DNA from: Alphaproteobacteria bacterium
Lineage (GTDB): Bacteria > Pseudomonadota > Alphaproteobacteria > JAVJRE01
Reading direction: 5' to 3'
Assembly: GCA_040218575.1 (NCBI GenBank)
Contig: JAVJRE010000003.1
Span: 186,001 to 250,000, forward strand
DNA length: 64,000 nucleotides
A program made the position numbers and the translations under genes. Position 1 is the first letter of the stretch. Each line of letters opens with the position of its first letter. Positions 40,661 through 51,100 of this stretch are shown here, in pieces. The notes beneath the pieces are model-generated. The model made no database searches and was not told the origin of the DNA. It was given only the letters and a program-made list of their open reading frames with translations.

Positions 40661-41422
40661 CTATTCTGCGGCCAGCGTACGGGCTGGCTTTTCGTTGAAA
40701 TTGTCGCGGGTAATACGCAGGAACGCGGCCATCAGGTCGGGCCGTTTGTGATCGGGGCTGTTGCGCACGGCGTTGATCACGTCGTCGGCCGGCGCCGGTC
40801 GATTCTGCTTCGCCGCCGCCTTTGGCAGAAATTCGGCGAACACCTCGCGTGAGACTTCCGGATGGAACTGAACCCCCCATACCGGGTGGCCAGGCAGTCG
40901 CAGCGCATGGGCCTCGCATTTTTCAGTCCACGCCAGAACCTGCAGCCCGACCGCTTCCGCCTTCTGGCGGATGACCGAGTCAGAGTGCATGGAATACACG
41001 AAGCGATCTGCGGCCAGCGGCGCCAGGACCGGATCATTGATGATCAGGGCACTGACCCGCAGCTCAGCGATTTCATACTCGGCCTCCGGCGCCCGGGCCG
41101 AGCCGTCGAGATCGCCCAGCACCTGCGGCAGAATCTGGTGACCGAAGCAGACGCCGAGAAGCGGTGTCTTCTCTTGAATGATTTCTCGAATCTGGGCGCA
41201 GTTGTCGTCAAACCAGTCCTCGTTGCGCGGTACGGGAATGCCGGTCGGCGACAGGATGATGTGGCTGTAGTTGCGCAGCGCATCGTCAACCCAGCGGCGG
41301 GTGGTGATGGCGTGCACATGGTCAGCTGCCGTGCCTTCAGGCAGGACCGCCGGAATACGGCCCATTTCGGTGAACATGCCGTCGGACGTATAATCAACCA
41401 CCAGAACCCTGGTTTCGCGCAT
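40661..41422 (-). CDS. Class I glutamine amidotransferase-like protein (GMP synthase GATase type)
   Basis: The 253-residue protein has the class I GATase triad. The nucleophile Cys is in LLGVCFGHQILPQVLGD and the His/Glu pair is in WGVQFHPEV. It resembles stand-alone GMP-synthase-like amidotransferases that may act on glutamine conjugates or glutamyl peptides. No synthetase partner is fused or adjacent, so the acceptor is unknown. The ATG at 41422 has a strong AGGGAGGA six bases upstream, which overrides the longer frame starting at 41536. It is divergent from accA. Confidence 0.88.
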   Translation of the reverse strand: MRETRVLVVDYTSDGMFTEMGRIPAVLPEGTAADHVHAITTRRWVDDALRNYSHIILSPTGIPVPRNEDWFDDNCAQIREIIQEKTPLLGVCFGHQILPQVLGDLDGSARAPEAEYEIAELRVSALIINDPVLAPLAADRFVYSMHSDSVIRQKAEAVGLQVLAWTEKCEAHALRLPGHPVWGVQFHPEVSREVFAEFLPKAAAKQNRPAPADDVINAVRNSPDHKRPDLMAAFLRITRDNFNEKPARTLAAE

Positions 41423-41550
41423 GGCGTTCCTCCCTGAACACTGGCCTCGTCGAGGCCTGCGAGGCGCCCGGCGCGATACCCGGGCCGTCGCCTTCACCCG
41501 CAGTGTATCGCCCGCTGGCGGATACCGCCACGTCATAGTAGAAAGCCCTG

Positions 41551-42507
41551 ATGCAGACTTTCCTCGATTTCGAAAAACCGGTCGCGGACCTTGAAGGGAA
41601 GCTGGCGGAGTTGCGCCAGGTTTCCGATGGCGACGAGATCAATATCGCCGACGAAATCCAGCGAGTGCAGGCCAAGCTGGACCGCCAGTTGCGGCAGATA
41701 TACGAGAAGCTGACCCCCTGGCAGAAAGTGCAGGTGGCGCGCCATCCGAACCGGCCGCATTTTGGCGACTATGTCAGCCGGTTGATTGATGAATTCACGC
41801 CGCTGGCCGGCGACCGTGCCTTTGGTGAGGATCGCGCCATTATCGGCGGACCCGGCCGTTTCCGTGGCATGCCGGTGATGGTCATCGGCCAGGAGAAAGG
41901 CAACGACACCGAGGGTCGGGTGCGCCACAACTTCGGCATGGCGCGGCCGGAAGGCTATCGTAAGGCGCGACGCCTGGTGGAAATGGCGAGTCGTTTCGGG
42001 CTTCCGATCATCACACTGGTGGACACCGCCGGCGCCTATCCCGGCCTTGATGCGGAAGTACGCGGCCAGGCCGAGGCCATTGCCCGCTCAATTGACGCCT
42101 GCCTGTCGGCCCGTGTTCCCATCGTCTCGGTGATTCTGGGTGAAGGCGGTTCTGGTGGCGCCATCGCGCTGGCTTCCGGCGACCGGGTACTGATGCTGGA
42201 ACATGCAGTGTATTCGGTCATCTCGCCGGAAGGCTGTGCGTCGATTCTGTGGCGCAGCGCTGACGCCGCGCAGGACGCCGCCGCGGCTCTCAAGCTGACG
42301 GCACAAGATCTTTTGGAGATCAAGATCATCGACGCCATCGTCGCTGAGCCCATGGGTGGCGCCCATCGCGCTGCCGACCGCGCCATTGCGGCGGTGGGCG
42401 AAGCGCTTAGCGCCGCCCTCAGTGAATTGTCAGAAACCGATGGCGGACAGTTGCGGGCCAGGCGTCGCGAGAAGTTCCTGGCCATGGGCAGCCTGGCCGG
42501 CGCCTGA
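41551..42507 (+). CDS. accA: Acetyl-CoA carboxylase carboxyltransferase subunit alpha
   Basis: AccA with AccD transfers CO2 from carboxybiotin to acetyl-CoA, the first committed step of fatty acid synthesis. The 318-residue protein starts MQTFLDFEKPVADLEGKL, the standard N-terminus, and contains GMPVMVIGQEKGNDT, NFGMARPEGYRKA, TLVDTAGAYPG and GEGGSGGAIALASGD. It stands alone from accD, as is usual. It is convergent with secA, with 35 bases between stops and no clear hairpin. Confidence 0.96.
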   Translation: MQTFLDFEKPVADLEGKLAELRQVSDGDEINIADEIQRVQAKLDRQLRQIYEKLTPWQKVQVARHPNRPHFGDYVSRLIDEFTPLAGDRAFGEDRAIIGGPGRFRGMPVMVIGQEKGNDTEGRVRHNFGMARPEGYRKARRLVEMASRFGLPIITLVDTAGAYPGLDAEVRGQAEAIARSIDACLSARVPIVSVILGEGGSGGAIALASGDRVLMLEHAVYSVISPEGCASILWRSADAAQDAAAALKLTAQDLLEIKIIDAIVAEPMGGAHRAADRAIAAVGEALSAALSELSETDGGQLRARRREKFLAMGSLAGA

Positions 42508-42542
42508 CGCGCTTGGCCTGCGACGTTGTCAGGTCAAAGCCG

Positions 42543-45317
42543 TCAGGTCTGGCCGTGACAGTGTTTGTATTTCTTGCCGCTGCCACAGGGACAAGGCGCG
42601 TTACGCGGCACCCGGCCCCAGGTCGTCGGATCATCGGGATCAATCGCATCGGCAGCGGAGCGGCTGCGCAGCGGCCCGCCGGGTGTGTCGGAATCGGCCA
42701 GACGGTTTGATGTCAGGCCCGCCGAGGAGGGCAGAGCTGCCGGGCCGCCGGCGGACGGCGCGATGCCGGCCAGCGCCGGATCACGGCGGGTTTCCTGTAC
42801 CTTGCCCATGGATGGCAGCGCCACCGCGGCGGCATCCGGCGTCTGAATGCGCACATGGCTAAGCACCGCTGTGACGTTCTCGCGCATCTGATTGAGCATG
42901 GACTCGAACAGGCCGAACGCCTCGCGCTTGTATTCGTTGAGCGGGTCTTTCTGGCCATAGGCGCGCAGCACGATTCCCTGGCGCAGATGGTCCAGTGACA
43001 GCAGATGGTCCTTCCAAGACTGGTCGAGAAGCTGCAGCAGGATGGATTTCTCCGCCATGCGCAGCACCTGCGGACCAAAGTCCTGCTCCTTACGGGCCAT
43101 CAGGGCATCGGACGCTTCCGTCAGACGGTCAACCACGGTGTCCTCGGCTACGCCCTCTTCCGCCGTCCAGTCGACAATCGGCAGGTCAAGCGCCAGAACG
43201 CGCCGCGCTTCGTCCTGCAGGCCATCCATGTCCCACTGCTCGGCATAGGTTTTTTCCGGCATGGCGCGGGCCACCATGTCGGTGATGATGTCATGGCGCA
43301 TCTCCCGCACGATGTCGGAGACGTCCTCACCACCCATGAACTCTCGCCTCTGTTCATAGACGACCTTGCGCTGGTCGTTCATGACATCGTCATACTTCAG
43401 CAAGTTCTTGCGGATCTCGAAGTTGCGCGCCTCGACCTTCTGCTGTGCCTTTTCCAGAGCCTTGTTGATCCACGGATGAACGATGGCCTCGCCTTCCTCG
43501 ATGCCAAGGCGCCGCAGCATTCCATCTATGCGGCCTGATCCGAAGATGCGCAGCAGATCGTCTTCCAGCGACAGCAAGAAGCGACTGGCGCCGGGATCCC
43601 CCTGGCGCCCGGAGCGTCCGCGCAACTGATTGTCGATGCGCCGGCTCTCGTGGCGTTCGGTACCGACGACGAAAAGCCCGCCGGCGGCCAGCGCCACCGC
43701 CCGGTCGGCCGCAATCTGCCGGGTGACACGGTCGCGAATAGCATCGGCGTCGGCGCCGTCTTTCGCCGCGGCCAGGGCTTCGGCGACGCGGCGCTCCGGA
43801 TTGCCGCCAAGTTGAATATCCGTGCCGCGGCCGGCCATATTGGTGGCGATGGTGACTGCGCCCGGCCTGCCCGCGTCGGCAATAATGGCGGCTTCCTGGG
43901 CGTGATAGCGGGCATTGAGCACCTGGTGCGGCACCTTTGCTTTCTTCAGGGCAGCCGACAGGGATTCCGATTTCTCAATGGATACCGTGCCGAGCAGTAT
44001 CGGTTGCTTGCGTTTCTGGCAGTCGCGCACCAATTCCACTACGGCGGTGTGCTTCTCCGCCACCGTGCGGTAGACCTCATCGTCATGGTCACTACGATTG
44101 ACCTGCACATTGGTCGGGATCGAGACCACCTGGAGCTTGTAGATATCCTCGAACTCTTCCGCCTCGGTCATGGCCGTGCCGGTCATGCCGGCCAGCTTGT
44201 CATACTGGCGGAACAGGTTCTGGAAGGTAATGGAGGCCAGGGTCTGGTTCTCCATCTGGACCGGTACGCCTTCCTTGGCTTCGAGCGCCTGATGCAGGCC
44301 TTCGGAAAAGCGCCGCCCTTCCATCATACGACCAGTGAACTCATCGACGATGACGACACGCCCGTCCTTGACCAGATAGTCGCGGTCGCGCTGAAACAGC
44401 TTGTGTGCTCGTAGTGCCTGGGTGACGTGGTGATTGACGGAGACATTGGCCAGATCATAGAGGCTGCCTTCGGCGAGCAGGCCGGCCTTGCCCAGCAACT
44501 CTTCCATCTTGTGGGTGCCACTCTCACTCAGGCTGACGGAACGATGCTTCTCGTCATGTTCAGAATCCTCATCCGCCAGATGCGGTATCAGTTTGTTGAC
44601 CGCAATATAAAGCTCTGAGGAGTCCTCAGCCTGACCGGAGATGATGAGCGGTGTACGCGCCTCATCAATCAGAATCGAGTCCACTTCATCAACGATGGCA
44701 TAGTGGAACGGGCGCTGAACGATGTCTTCCAGACGAAACTTCAGATTGTCCCGCAGATAGTCGAAACCCAGCTCGTTGTTAGTGGTGTATGTGATGTCGG
44801 CCAGATAGGCGGCGCGGCGCTCGGCCTCCTCCATGCCCGGCAGAACGGCCGCGACGTCGAGACCGAGAAAGCGATAGACCCGGCCCATCCATTCGGAGTC
44901 GCGGCGCGCCAGATAGTCGTTGACGGTGACCACGTGCACGCCCTTGCCGGCCAGAGCGTTGAGGTAGACCGGCAGTGTGGCCACCAGAGTCTTGCCCTCG
45001 CCGGTCTTCATTTCAGCGATCATGCCGCGGTGCAGCACGACGCCGCCCATGAGCTGCACGTCAAAGTGACGCTCGCCGAGAACGCGGTGCGCCGCCTCGC
45101 GGACCGTGGCGAATGCCTCGACCAACAGGTCATCAAGGGACTCACCGGCGGCCAGCCGTTCGCGGAACCGCGACGTGCGCGCCGCGAGATCGCCGTCGGT
45201 AAGGGCCTTGGTCTGGGCTTCGGCCGCGTTGATCTGCCCGACAAGCGGCGCGACGGACTTCAGCAGGCGGTCGTTGGCCGACCCGATGAGTTTTCGGGCG
45301 AAGGCGGCAAATACCAT
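42543..45317 (-). CDS. secA: Protein translocase ATPase SecA
   Basis: SecA drives post-translational export through SecYEG. The 924-residue protein has Walker A KTGEGKT (104-110), the [13 protein letters not shown] box near 208, the helicase segment [16 protein letters not shown] near 500 and the [17 protein letters not shown] stretch. The extreme C-terminus is the SecB- and lipid-binding zinc motif, [13 protein letters not shown] Pro/Ala-rich linker (about 830-895) precedes it. In many alphaproteobacteria a parvulin-type isomerase gene lies between secA and argJ; here argJ follows directly, divergent. Confidence 0.97.
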   Translation of the reverse strand: MVFAAFARKLIGSANDRLLKSVAPLVGQINAAEAQTKALTDGDLAARTSRFRERLAAGESLDDLLVEAFATVREAAHRVLGERHFDVQLMGGVVLHRGMIAEMKTGEGKTLVATLPVYLNALAGKGVHVVTVNDYLARRDSEWMGRVYRFLGLDVAAVLPGMEEAERRAAYLADITYTTNNELGFDYLRDNLKFRLEDIVQRPFHYAIVDEVDSILIDEARTPLIISGQAEDSSELYIAVNKLIPHLADEDSEHDEKHRSVSLSESGTHKMEELLGKAGLLAEGSLYDLANVSVNHHVTQALRAHKLFQRDRDYLVKDGRVVIVDEFTGRMMEGRRFSEGLHQALEAKEGVPVQMENQTLASITFQNLFRQYDKLAGMTGTAMTEAEEFEDIYKLQVVSIPTNVQVNRSDHDDEVYRTVAEKHTAVVELVRDCQKRKQPILLGTVSIEKSESLSAALKKAKVPHQVLNARYHAQEAAIIADAGRPGAVTIATNMAGRGTDIQLGGNPERRVAEALAAAKDGADADAIRDRVTRQIAADRAVALAAGGLFVVGTERHESRRIDNQLRGRSGRQGDPGASRFLLSLEDDLLRIFGSGRIDGMLRRLGIEEGEAIVHPWINKALEKAQQKVEARNFEIRKNLLKYDDVMNDQRKVVYEQRREFMGGEDVSDIVREMRHDIITDMVARAMPEKTYAEQWDMDGLQDEARRVLALDLPIVDWTAEEGVAEDTVVDRLTEASDALMARKEQDFGPQVLRMAEKSILLQLLDQSWKDHLLSLDHLRQGIVLRAYGQKDPLNEYKREAFGLFESMLNQMRENVTAVLSHVRIQTPDAAAVALPSMGKVQETRRDPALAGIAPSAGGPAALPSSAGLTSNRLADSDTPGGPLRSRSAADAIDPDDPTTWGRVPRNAPCPCGSGKKYKHCHGQT

Positions 45318-45573
45318 GAAACAGGCGGCTTTCCGGTGGATTTTTCGGGCGGGCGCAGTGGCGCCCCGGACAATTAGGCAGGCCTCGCCACGGTGTCAAC
45401 GCTGGCGGCGGTGCGTGGGCGTAAATTGACGGAGAAATGCGGCATTCCAGCGGCACGGGCCCGGCAACCCCGGCGATTGGCGCGGCGATTTGCCAGGGGC
45501 CATGGCCCGGCCTGCGCTTGACCGCTTTCGCCGGCTGGCCGACAAGAGGCAGTCCACAGCCCCGGAGATATTC

Positions 45574-46806
45574 ATGCCGCCGCTTTCGCCTCTGGCCCCT
45601 GCCGACTTTCCGGCCATGCCGGCCGTGGCCGGACTGCGCCTGGCCGGCATCCCCGCGGGCATCAAGAAATCCGGCGCCCGCGACCTTCTGGTGGCGGAGC
45701 TGGCCGAAGGGACCACGGTGGCCGGCTGCCTCACCCGCTCGGCAACAGCATCGGCGCCGGTGGACTGGTGCCGCGCCGGGCTGGCCGGCGGGCGCGCCCG
45801 GGTGCTGGTGGTCAATGCCGGCAATGCCAATGCTTTCACCGGTGTGAAAGGTCACGAGACGGTTGAACGGACGGCCATTGCCGCGAGCCGCCTGTTTGCC
45901 TGCCGCCAGGGTGAGGTGTTTATCGCCTCCACCGGCGTGATCGGCGAGCCACTGGCGGCCCATCGGATCACGGATGCCCTACCGGCGGCGCGGCAGGTTC
46001 TGGCGGCCGATGGCTGGCGGGCGGCAGCCGACGCCATTCGCACCACCGACACCTTCGCCAAGGCGGCGGCAACGCAAACCCGGATCGGCCAAACGCCAGT
46101 GACCATTGCCGGAATCGCCAAAGGCTCCGGCATGATCGCGCCGGATATGGCAACCATGCTGGCATTCGTCTTTACCGATGCGCGGATTCCGGCGGATGTC
46201 CTGCAGCGGGCCGTGGCCCACGCGGTGGACCGCACGTTCAACTGCATCACCGTGGACAGCGATACCTCGACCAGTGACAGCGTCCTGGTGTTTGCCACCG
46301 GCGCCGGTGAAACCCATGCACCGGTGGCAGCCCTGAGCGACCCGCACCTGCGGCCGTTCCGCAAAGCGCTCGAAGCCGTCATGACGGATCTGGCGCAGCA
46401 GATCGTGCGCGACGGCGAGGGGGCGTCCAAGTTCGTCACCATTCGCGTCAGCGGTGCTAAGTCCGTCCGGTCGGCGCGGCGGGTCGGCCTGGCAATCGCC
46501 AATTCGCCACTGGTCAAGACCGCCATCGCCGGCGAGGACGCCAACTGGGGCCGTGTTGTCATGGCGGTCGGCAAATCCGGCGAAGCCGCCGACCGCGACC
46601 GTCTGACCATTGCCATGGGCGGTGTGACGATTGCCCGCGACGGGCAGCGGGTGGCGGACTATGACGAGGCGCCGGTGGCGCGCCACATGAAGATGCCGGA
46701 GGTGGATATCGCGGTTGACCTTGGGGTCGGCCGGGGCAAAGCGGTGGTGTGGACCTGTGATCTGACCCACGGCTACATCTCGATCAATGCCGACTACCGG
46801 AGCTGA
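45574..46806 (+). CDS. argJ: Bifunctional ornithine acetyltransferase/N-acetylglutamate synthase ArgJ
   Basis: ArgJ recycles acetyl groups in arginine synthesis. The product is 410 residues and self-cleaves into two chains; the site is the KGSGMIAPDMATMLAF segment near residue 190, where Thr in MATM becomes the nucleophile. AGIKKSGARDLLV, VNAGNANAFTG and ANWGRVVMAVGKSG are typical. I chose the ATG at 45574, which has GGAG eight bases upstream and gives the normal N-terminus, over the in-frame ATG at 45502. mutT starts inside its last 20 bases. Confidence 0.95.
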   Translation: MPPLSPLAPADFPAMPAVAGLRLAGIPAGIKKSGARDLLVAELAEGTTVAGCLTRSATASAPVDWCRAGLAGGRARVLVVNAGNANAFTGVKGHETVERTAIAASRLFACRQGEVFIASTGVIGEPLAAHRITDALPAARQVLAADGWRAAADAIRTTDTFAKAAATQTRIGQTPVTIAGIAKGSGMIAPDMATMLAFVFTDARIPADVLQRAVAHAVDRTFNCITVDSDTSTSDSVLVFATGAGETHAPVAALSDPHLRPFRKALEAVMTDLAQQIVRDGEGASKFVTIRVSGAKSVRSARRVGLAIANSPLVKTAIAGEDANWGRVVMAVGKSGEAADRDRLTIAMGGVTIARDGQRVADYDEAPVARHMKMPEVDIAVDLGVGRGKAVVWTCDLTHGYISINADYRS

Positions 46807-47239
46807 TCCGGTGGTGGCCGGCCATGGGGCGGCGGCCGGTCGCCCGCTGGTGCTGGTGGTAGCCGCCTGTCTGGTGGATGGCGACGGCCGGGTCCTGCTG
46901 TGCCAGCGGCCGGCGGGCAAATCCATGGCTGGTCTGTGGGAGTTTCCCGGGGGCAAGCCCGATCCGGGCGAGACGCCCGAAGCGGCGCTGATCCGTGAGC
47001 TGAACGAAGAGATCGGCATAGACACTCAGGAAAGTTGCCTAGCGCCTTTCGCCTTTGCGTCCCACGCCTATGACGACTTTCACTTGCTGATGCCTCTGTT
47101 CATCTGTCGCCGGTGGCAGGGGATGGCGCAGCCGCGCGAGGGCCAGAGGCTGGCGTGGGTGCGGCCTATGCGTCTGGGCGACTATGCGATGCCCCCGGCC
47201 GACCGCCCACTGGTCGCCATGATCCGCGATTTTCTGTAA
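46787..47239 (+). CDS. mutT: 8-oxo-dGTP diphosphatase MutT (Nudix)
   Basis: The 150-residue protein removes oxidised dGTP. The Nudix box is GGKPDPGETPEAALIRELNEEIGI, spanning residues 55-78, with all conserved Gly, Glu and Arg residues. RPAGKSMAGLWEFPGGK is typical of MutT. It overlaps argJ by 20 bases, so the pair is likely cotranscribed and coupled. The first 20 residues are low complexity and possibly not all translated; no better start was seen. Confidence 0.94.
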   Translation: MPTTGADPVVAGHGAAAGRPLVLVVAACLVDGDGRVLLCQRPAGKSMAGLWEFPGGKPDPGETPEAALIRELNEEIGIDTQESCLAPFAFASHAYDDFHLLMPLFICRRWQGMAQPREGQRLAWVRPMRLGDYAMPPADRPLVAMIRDFL

Positions 47240-47242
47240 CGG

Positions 47243-48055
47243 TCATGGTCCCGCCGGCGCCCAGCCACTGAGCGTAAGAATATCGAAGGTGGCCGGCAGC
47301 CGATCACGACCGGCGGTGGTGCGGTAACGCTCCAGCGCCAGCGCCAGAACATCACGGCGCAGACCCGTGCGTGGCCCCGCCAGGGCGCTTGAGTCACCCA
47401 TCATACGCACGTCCCGCAGCAGGTGCAGGGGATCCTTATAGTCGACGGTAATGTGGTCCATATCTACGATCGAAGCGACGAATCCGGCCCGCTGCAAAAG
47501 CCTGCCGGCGTCGCGGATGTCGGTCATGGGGGCGACTCGCGGATGGACCCCGCCGACAATTTCAAGCTCTGCCTCGATCAGGGCCTGCTGCAATTCACAC
47601 AGCGTCTCGCCGCCGAACAGGGTCGCCAGCATGAGGCCGTCGGGACGAAGCGCCCGGCGCATCTGAACGAGTGCGCCAGGCAGATCATTGACCCAGTGCA
47701 GCACCAGGGTCGACAGGACCAGATCAAACGCACCATCCGCCACCGGAAGCAGTTCTTCATCGGCGACAAAGACGGCCCCCGTGCGGCCACGTGCCATGGC
47801 CGGCGACAGATCGCTTTCCACCGCATAGCCAGGAAAACCTCCAGCGGCCAAGGCGTCCGTCATTTCGCCCCGGCGCGCGCCAAGGACCAGGGCCCGGTCG
47901 AAGGACCGGCGCACATCGTCCAACCGGTCGGCCATGCGCCGCGCTATCTCCCGGTGAAGGAACCCGGAATCTTTGCTGGCGTACCGGGCGGCGCGATCAC
48001 GATGGTGTCGTACGACGCGGCGGTTGAAGAGATGAACGGGGCCTTCACCAGTCAC
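47243..48055 (-). CDS. SAM-dependent methyltransferase (NDUFAF5/BioC-like)
   Basis: The 270-residue protein has a class I methyltransferase fold: motif I is degenerate as VLGARRGEMTDALAAGG, with LPVADGAFDLVLSTLVLHWVNDLPGALVQMRRALRPDG following. The layout VHLFNRRVVRHHRDRAARY at the N-terminus and the LLQRAGF and VDYKDPLHLLRDVRMMG segments match the alphaproteobacterial NDUFAF5-like family, whose mitochondrial member hydroxylates or modifies complex I. The start is GTG at 48055. It is convergent with mutT three bases away and divergent from the rhodanese gene. Substrate unknown. Confidence 0.86.
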   Translation of the reverse strand: MTGEGPVHLFNRRVVRHHRDRAARYASKDSGFLHREIARRMADRLDDVRRSFDRALVLGARRGEMTDALAAGGFPGYAVESDLSPAMARGRTGAVFVADEELLPVADGAFDLVLSTLVLHWVNDLPGALVQMRRALRPDGLMLATLFGGETLCELQQALIEAELEIVGGVHPRVAPMTDIRDAGRLLQRAGFVASIVDMDHITVDYKDPLHLLRDVRMMGDSSALAGPRTGLRRDVLALALERYRTTAGRDRLPATFDILTLSGWAPAGP

Positions 48056-48215
48056 ACAGGGTCTCCGTCAGCGTCCAGGTCCCGGCAGGCTGCCACCGGC
48101 GGGTTATGCAGCGCGCAAGGCGCCGCGGGCCGACTGGCTTTGCCGTATGCCCGGCCGGTGGCTAAGCTTGGCCGCCTACGGGCCGCGAGCCCTCCATCAG
48201 CGGGCAGATACTATC

Positions 48216-49814
48216 ATGAGCAAGCGAATATCCTCCTCTGACCTGGAGTCCATGCTGGCGGATGGCGCGGAGATCGCCTTTCTTGATGTGCGAGAGCCGG
48301 TCGACTTCGGCTCCGGCCACGCCTTTCTTGCGGTCAACATTCCGCGTGGCCGAATGGAGCTTGAACTGACGCAGCGGGTGCCGCGACCAACGACGCGCAT
48401 GGTTCTGTGCGATGGCGGGGGCGGCGATGAAGATGCGGACCGGGCCGCGGCGCGCCTGGCCGAACTCGGTTATGACAATGTCAGTGTGCTGGACGGCGGG
48501 GCGGCGGCATGGGCCGCCGCCGGTCACGAGCTGTTCACCGACATCGAGGTGCCGGTCAAGGCGTTTACGGCCTTTGCCGAGCATCATGGCGGGGCGGCGT
48601 TCATTACGCCGGCTGACCTTAAGGCACGGCTGGATCGCGGGGCGCCGACGGTGGTTCTCGATGCCCGGCCGGGGCCGGAATATGCCTCTGGTCATGTGCC
48701 GGGCGCCTATGACGCGCCAGGCCCGGATGTGCTGCGCAGCGTCGCCGACCTGGCGCCCGACCCGGAGACTCTGGTGGTGGTCAACTGCATGAGCCGCACC
48801 CGCGGCATTCTGGGCAGCCTGGGCCTCAGAAAAAGCGACGTGCCAAATCCGGTGGTGGCCCTGCTGGATGGCACCCACGGCTGGCGTCTGGCCGGCTATG
48901 CGCTGGAAAAAGGTCCGGGCAAGACAGCGCCGCCGCCATCCGCCAGTGGCCTGGCAGCAGCCCAGCGGCGTGCCGCCATTCTGGCCGGGCGCGCCGGTGT
49001 GCCGCGGATAGACCATGCCGCCCTGGCGCGCTGGCGGGCGGATGCCGGCAGAACCGTTTATGTCATCGATCTGCGCGACGCGCAGGCGTATGCACAGGGG
49101 CACCTGGCCGGCTCGATCTCTGCCCCCGCCGGCAATGCGATCATGACGCCGGACCGTTTCGCCGCCACCATGAACGCCCGTGTGGTGCTGGTGGATGATG
49201 ATGGCGTACGCGCACCGGTGACGGCCTTCTGGTGGCATCAGTTCGGCTGGTATGAGGTGGCGCTGCTGGACGCCCCCTTTGTCGGCCAGACGCTGGAAAC
49301 CGGGGCGGCGAAACCGGCGGTTCTGGGGATTGGGCAGGCCCGGCCCAAACCTGTCAGCGCCGCCGACGCGGCCGGGGCCCTGGCGCGTGGCGAGGCGGCG
49401 CTGATTGACCTGTCATCGCGTGACGCCTACCGCGCCGGCCACCCTGTGGGCAGCGCCTGGGCTTTGCGCTCGCGTCTGGTGGCGGCGGTTCAGGCGCTGC
49501 AGCCGCCGCCGGCCGCCGTGATTCTCACCAGTGACGATGGTGTGCTGGCGAGACTGGCAGCGGCGGAACTGGAAACGGCGGGTGTTTCGGTCGCCGTTAT
49601 TGATGGAGGCAATGGTGCTTGGCGCGCGGCGGGTCTGGCGGAAGAGGCCGGCGATGGCGAGCAACTGAGCCCGCCCGTGGATCGCTGGCTGCGCAGCGCC
49701 GAGAGGCCGGGTGATCCGGAGGCGAATATACGGGCCTATCTGGCGTGGGAGACCAGCCTGCTGGAGCAGGTCGAGCGCGACGGTGGCGCGCCGTACCGTT
49801 CGTGCCTTGACTAG
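48216..49814 (+). CDS. Four-domain rhodanese-like sulfurtransferase
   Basis: The 532-residue protein contains four rhodanese-like units, about residues 1-105, 122-232, 275-370 and 395-490. The first ends MVLCDGGGGDED and keeps a Cys near residue 64. The second has VVNCMSRTRG with Cys191 in a CxxxxR-like loop and looks active. The third (VVLVDDDGVRAPV) and fourth (VILTSDDGVLARLA) replace the Cys with Asp or Ser and are probably structural. Such multi-domain proteins transfer sulfane sulfur or bind thiols. No signal peptide is seen, so it is cytosolic. The ATG at 48216 is preferred over 48147. comF follows 12 bases later. Confidence 0.85.
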   Translation: MSKRISSSDLESMLADGAEIAFLDVREPVDFGSGHAFLAVNIPRGRMELELTQRVPRPTTRMVLCDGGGGDEDADRAAARLAELGYDNVSVLDGGAAAWAAAGHELFTDIEVPVKAFTAFAEHHGGAAFITPADLKARLDRGAPTVVLDARPGPEYASGHVPGAYDAPGPDVLRSVADLAPDPETLVVVNCMSRTRGILGSLGLRKSDVPNPVVALLDGTHGWRLAGYALEKGPGKTAPPPSASGLAAAQRRAAILAGRAGVPRIDHAALARWRADAGRTVYVIDLRDAQAYAQGHLAGSISAPAGNAIMTPDRFAATMNARVVLVDDDGVRAPVTAFWWHQFGWYEVALLDAPFVGQTLETGAAKPAVLGIGQARPKPVSAADAAGALARGEAALIDLSSRDAYRAGHPVGSAWALRSRLVAAVQALQPPPAAVILTSDDGVLARLAAAELETAGVSVAVIDGGNGAWRAAGLAEEAGDGEQLSPPVDRWLRSAERPGDPEANIRAYLAWETSLLEQVERDGGAPYRSCLD

Positions 49815-49826
49815 TCTCTTGTGGCC

Positions 49827-50642
49827 ATGACCGTGCCGGGTCCGGTCGCCTGGTCGGCGACAAGCGGGCGTTTCGCTGGACCGGCCCGGGTCCTGCTCGA
49901 TTTGCTGCTGCCGCCCCGCTGTCTGCGCTGTGGCGAGATGGTTGCCGGTTCTCAGGCCTTGTGTGCGGAGTGCTGGACTGGCATGCGGTTTATTGAGTCG
50001 CCGCAGTGCGCCTGCTGCGGTGTACCAATGGGGATACTGCTACCCGGTGTATCTCTGTGCCTGGCATGCGAACGGCAGCGGCCCGACTATGACCGCGCCC
50101 GCGCCGTCTTTATTTATGACGAGCACAGCCGCTCTCTACTCCTGTCGTTCAAGCACGGTGACCGAACCGAAGCGATGCCGCCTTTTGCCGCGTGGATGGC
50201 CCGTGTGGCCGCACCACTGCTGACCGATTGCGACGTCATCGCGCCGGTACCCTTGCATCGCTGGCGGTTGGCGCGGCGACGCTATAACCAGTCAGCGATG
50301 CTGGCGCAGGGCATCGGTCAATTGTCCGGCCGGCCTGTGGCCGAGGACCTGTTGTGCCGTATCCGTAATACGCCGAGCCAGGGTGGTCGTTCGCCGACTG
50401 GGCGGCGACGCAACGTGGCCGGCGCGTTCCGCCTGAACCAGCGTGCGCGCGCATGGTCGACGATTGACGCGGCTATGGCTCCGGCCGGCAATCTGGCCGG
50501 CGCCCGGGTTTTGCTGGTTGATGACGTGTATACCACTGGCGCCACGGTGAACGAGTGTACCAGGCTACTGCGCCGGGCCGGTGCGGCGCGGGTTGATGTT
50601 GTGACTCTGGCCCGGGTCGTTCGGCCCGTAGACCAGCCCTGA
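49827..50642 (+). CDS. comF: ComF-family phosphoribosyltransferase-like protein
   Basis: The product is about 271 residues. Its N-terminal part has paired CxxC motifs (CLRCGEM, LCAEC, CACCGVP, CLACERQ) that form zinc sites. The C-terminal phosphoribosyltransferase-like domain has VIAPVPLHRWRLARRRYNQS and the PRPP loop VLLVDDVYTTGAT. In naturally competent bacteria ComF aids DNA uptake; elsewhere the role is unclear. The frame starts at GTG 49821, but the ATG two codons later is equally plausible. It belongs to the conserved methyltransferase-comF-grxC-nitrilase block. Confidence 0.93.
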   Translation: MTVPGPVAWSATSGRFAGPARVLLDLLLPPRCLRCGEMVAGSQALCAECWTGMRFIESPQCACCGVPMGILLPGVSLCLACERQRPDYDRARAVFIYDEHSRSLLLSFKHGDRTEAMPPFAAWMARVAAPLLTDCDVIAPVPLHRWRLARRRYNQSAMLAQGIGQLSGRPVAEDLLCRIRNTPSQGGRSPTGRRRNVAGAFRLNQRARAWSTIDAAMAPAGNLAGARVLLVDDVYTTGATVNECTRLLRRAGAARVDVVTLARVVRPVDQP

Positions 50643-50674
50643 GCCGAGGGCGCACCAATAAGGATGGGAGTGCC

Positions 50675-50992
50675 ATGACCATGACAGGACACTGGCGGCT
50701 GGATGATGCGGCGAGAGCGGCGGCAACGGATCGGCGCTATGCGACCATCGACTCACCGGTGGGCAGCGAGCTCGGTCTCTATGCGCCACGCGGCAGTGAT
50801 CCGCAGGCACCACATGATCGTGATGAGTATTATGTGGTCGCCCGCGGTGACGGGCAGTTTGTCCGGGACGGAGAGGTGATGACCTTCGGGGTGGGCGATG
50901 CCCTGTTCGTGCCGGCCGGCATGGCCCACCGTTTCCAGTCGTTCAGCGACGATTTGCTGCTGTGGGTGGTGTTCGTCGGCGACCGCAGTTAG
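50675..50992 (+). CDS. Small cupin-domain protein
   Basis: The 105-residue protein is a single cupin barrel. Motif 1 is PHDRDEYYVVARGDGQFVRDG, where HDRDE gives a His and acidic metal ligand set, and motif 2 is VGDALFVPAGMAHRF with the second His. Substrate and activity are unknown; such proteins often act as isomerases or sensors. AAGGATGGGAG precedes the ATG. It is inserted between comF and grxC, which are usually adjacent. Confidence 0.88.
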   Translation: MTMTGHWRLDDAARAAATDRRYATIDSPVGSELGLYAPRGSDPQAPHDRDEYYVVARGDGQFVRDGEVMTFGVGDALFVPAGMAHRFQSFSDDLLLWVVFVGDRS

Positions 50993-51100
50993 GCCCCGGG
51001 ACCCAGGCATTTTCCTGTGTGTTGGCTTTGGACCGGTCCGATGCGGCGGCAACGGACTGGCAAATGGCCGGCGCCAGGCCTATTTTCATGAGATCACAGT

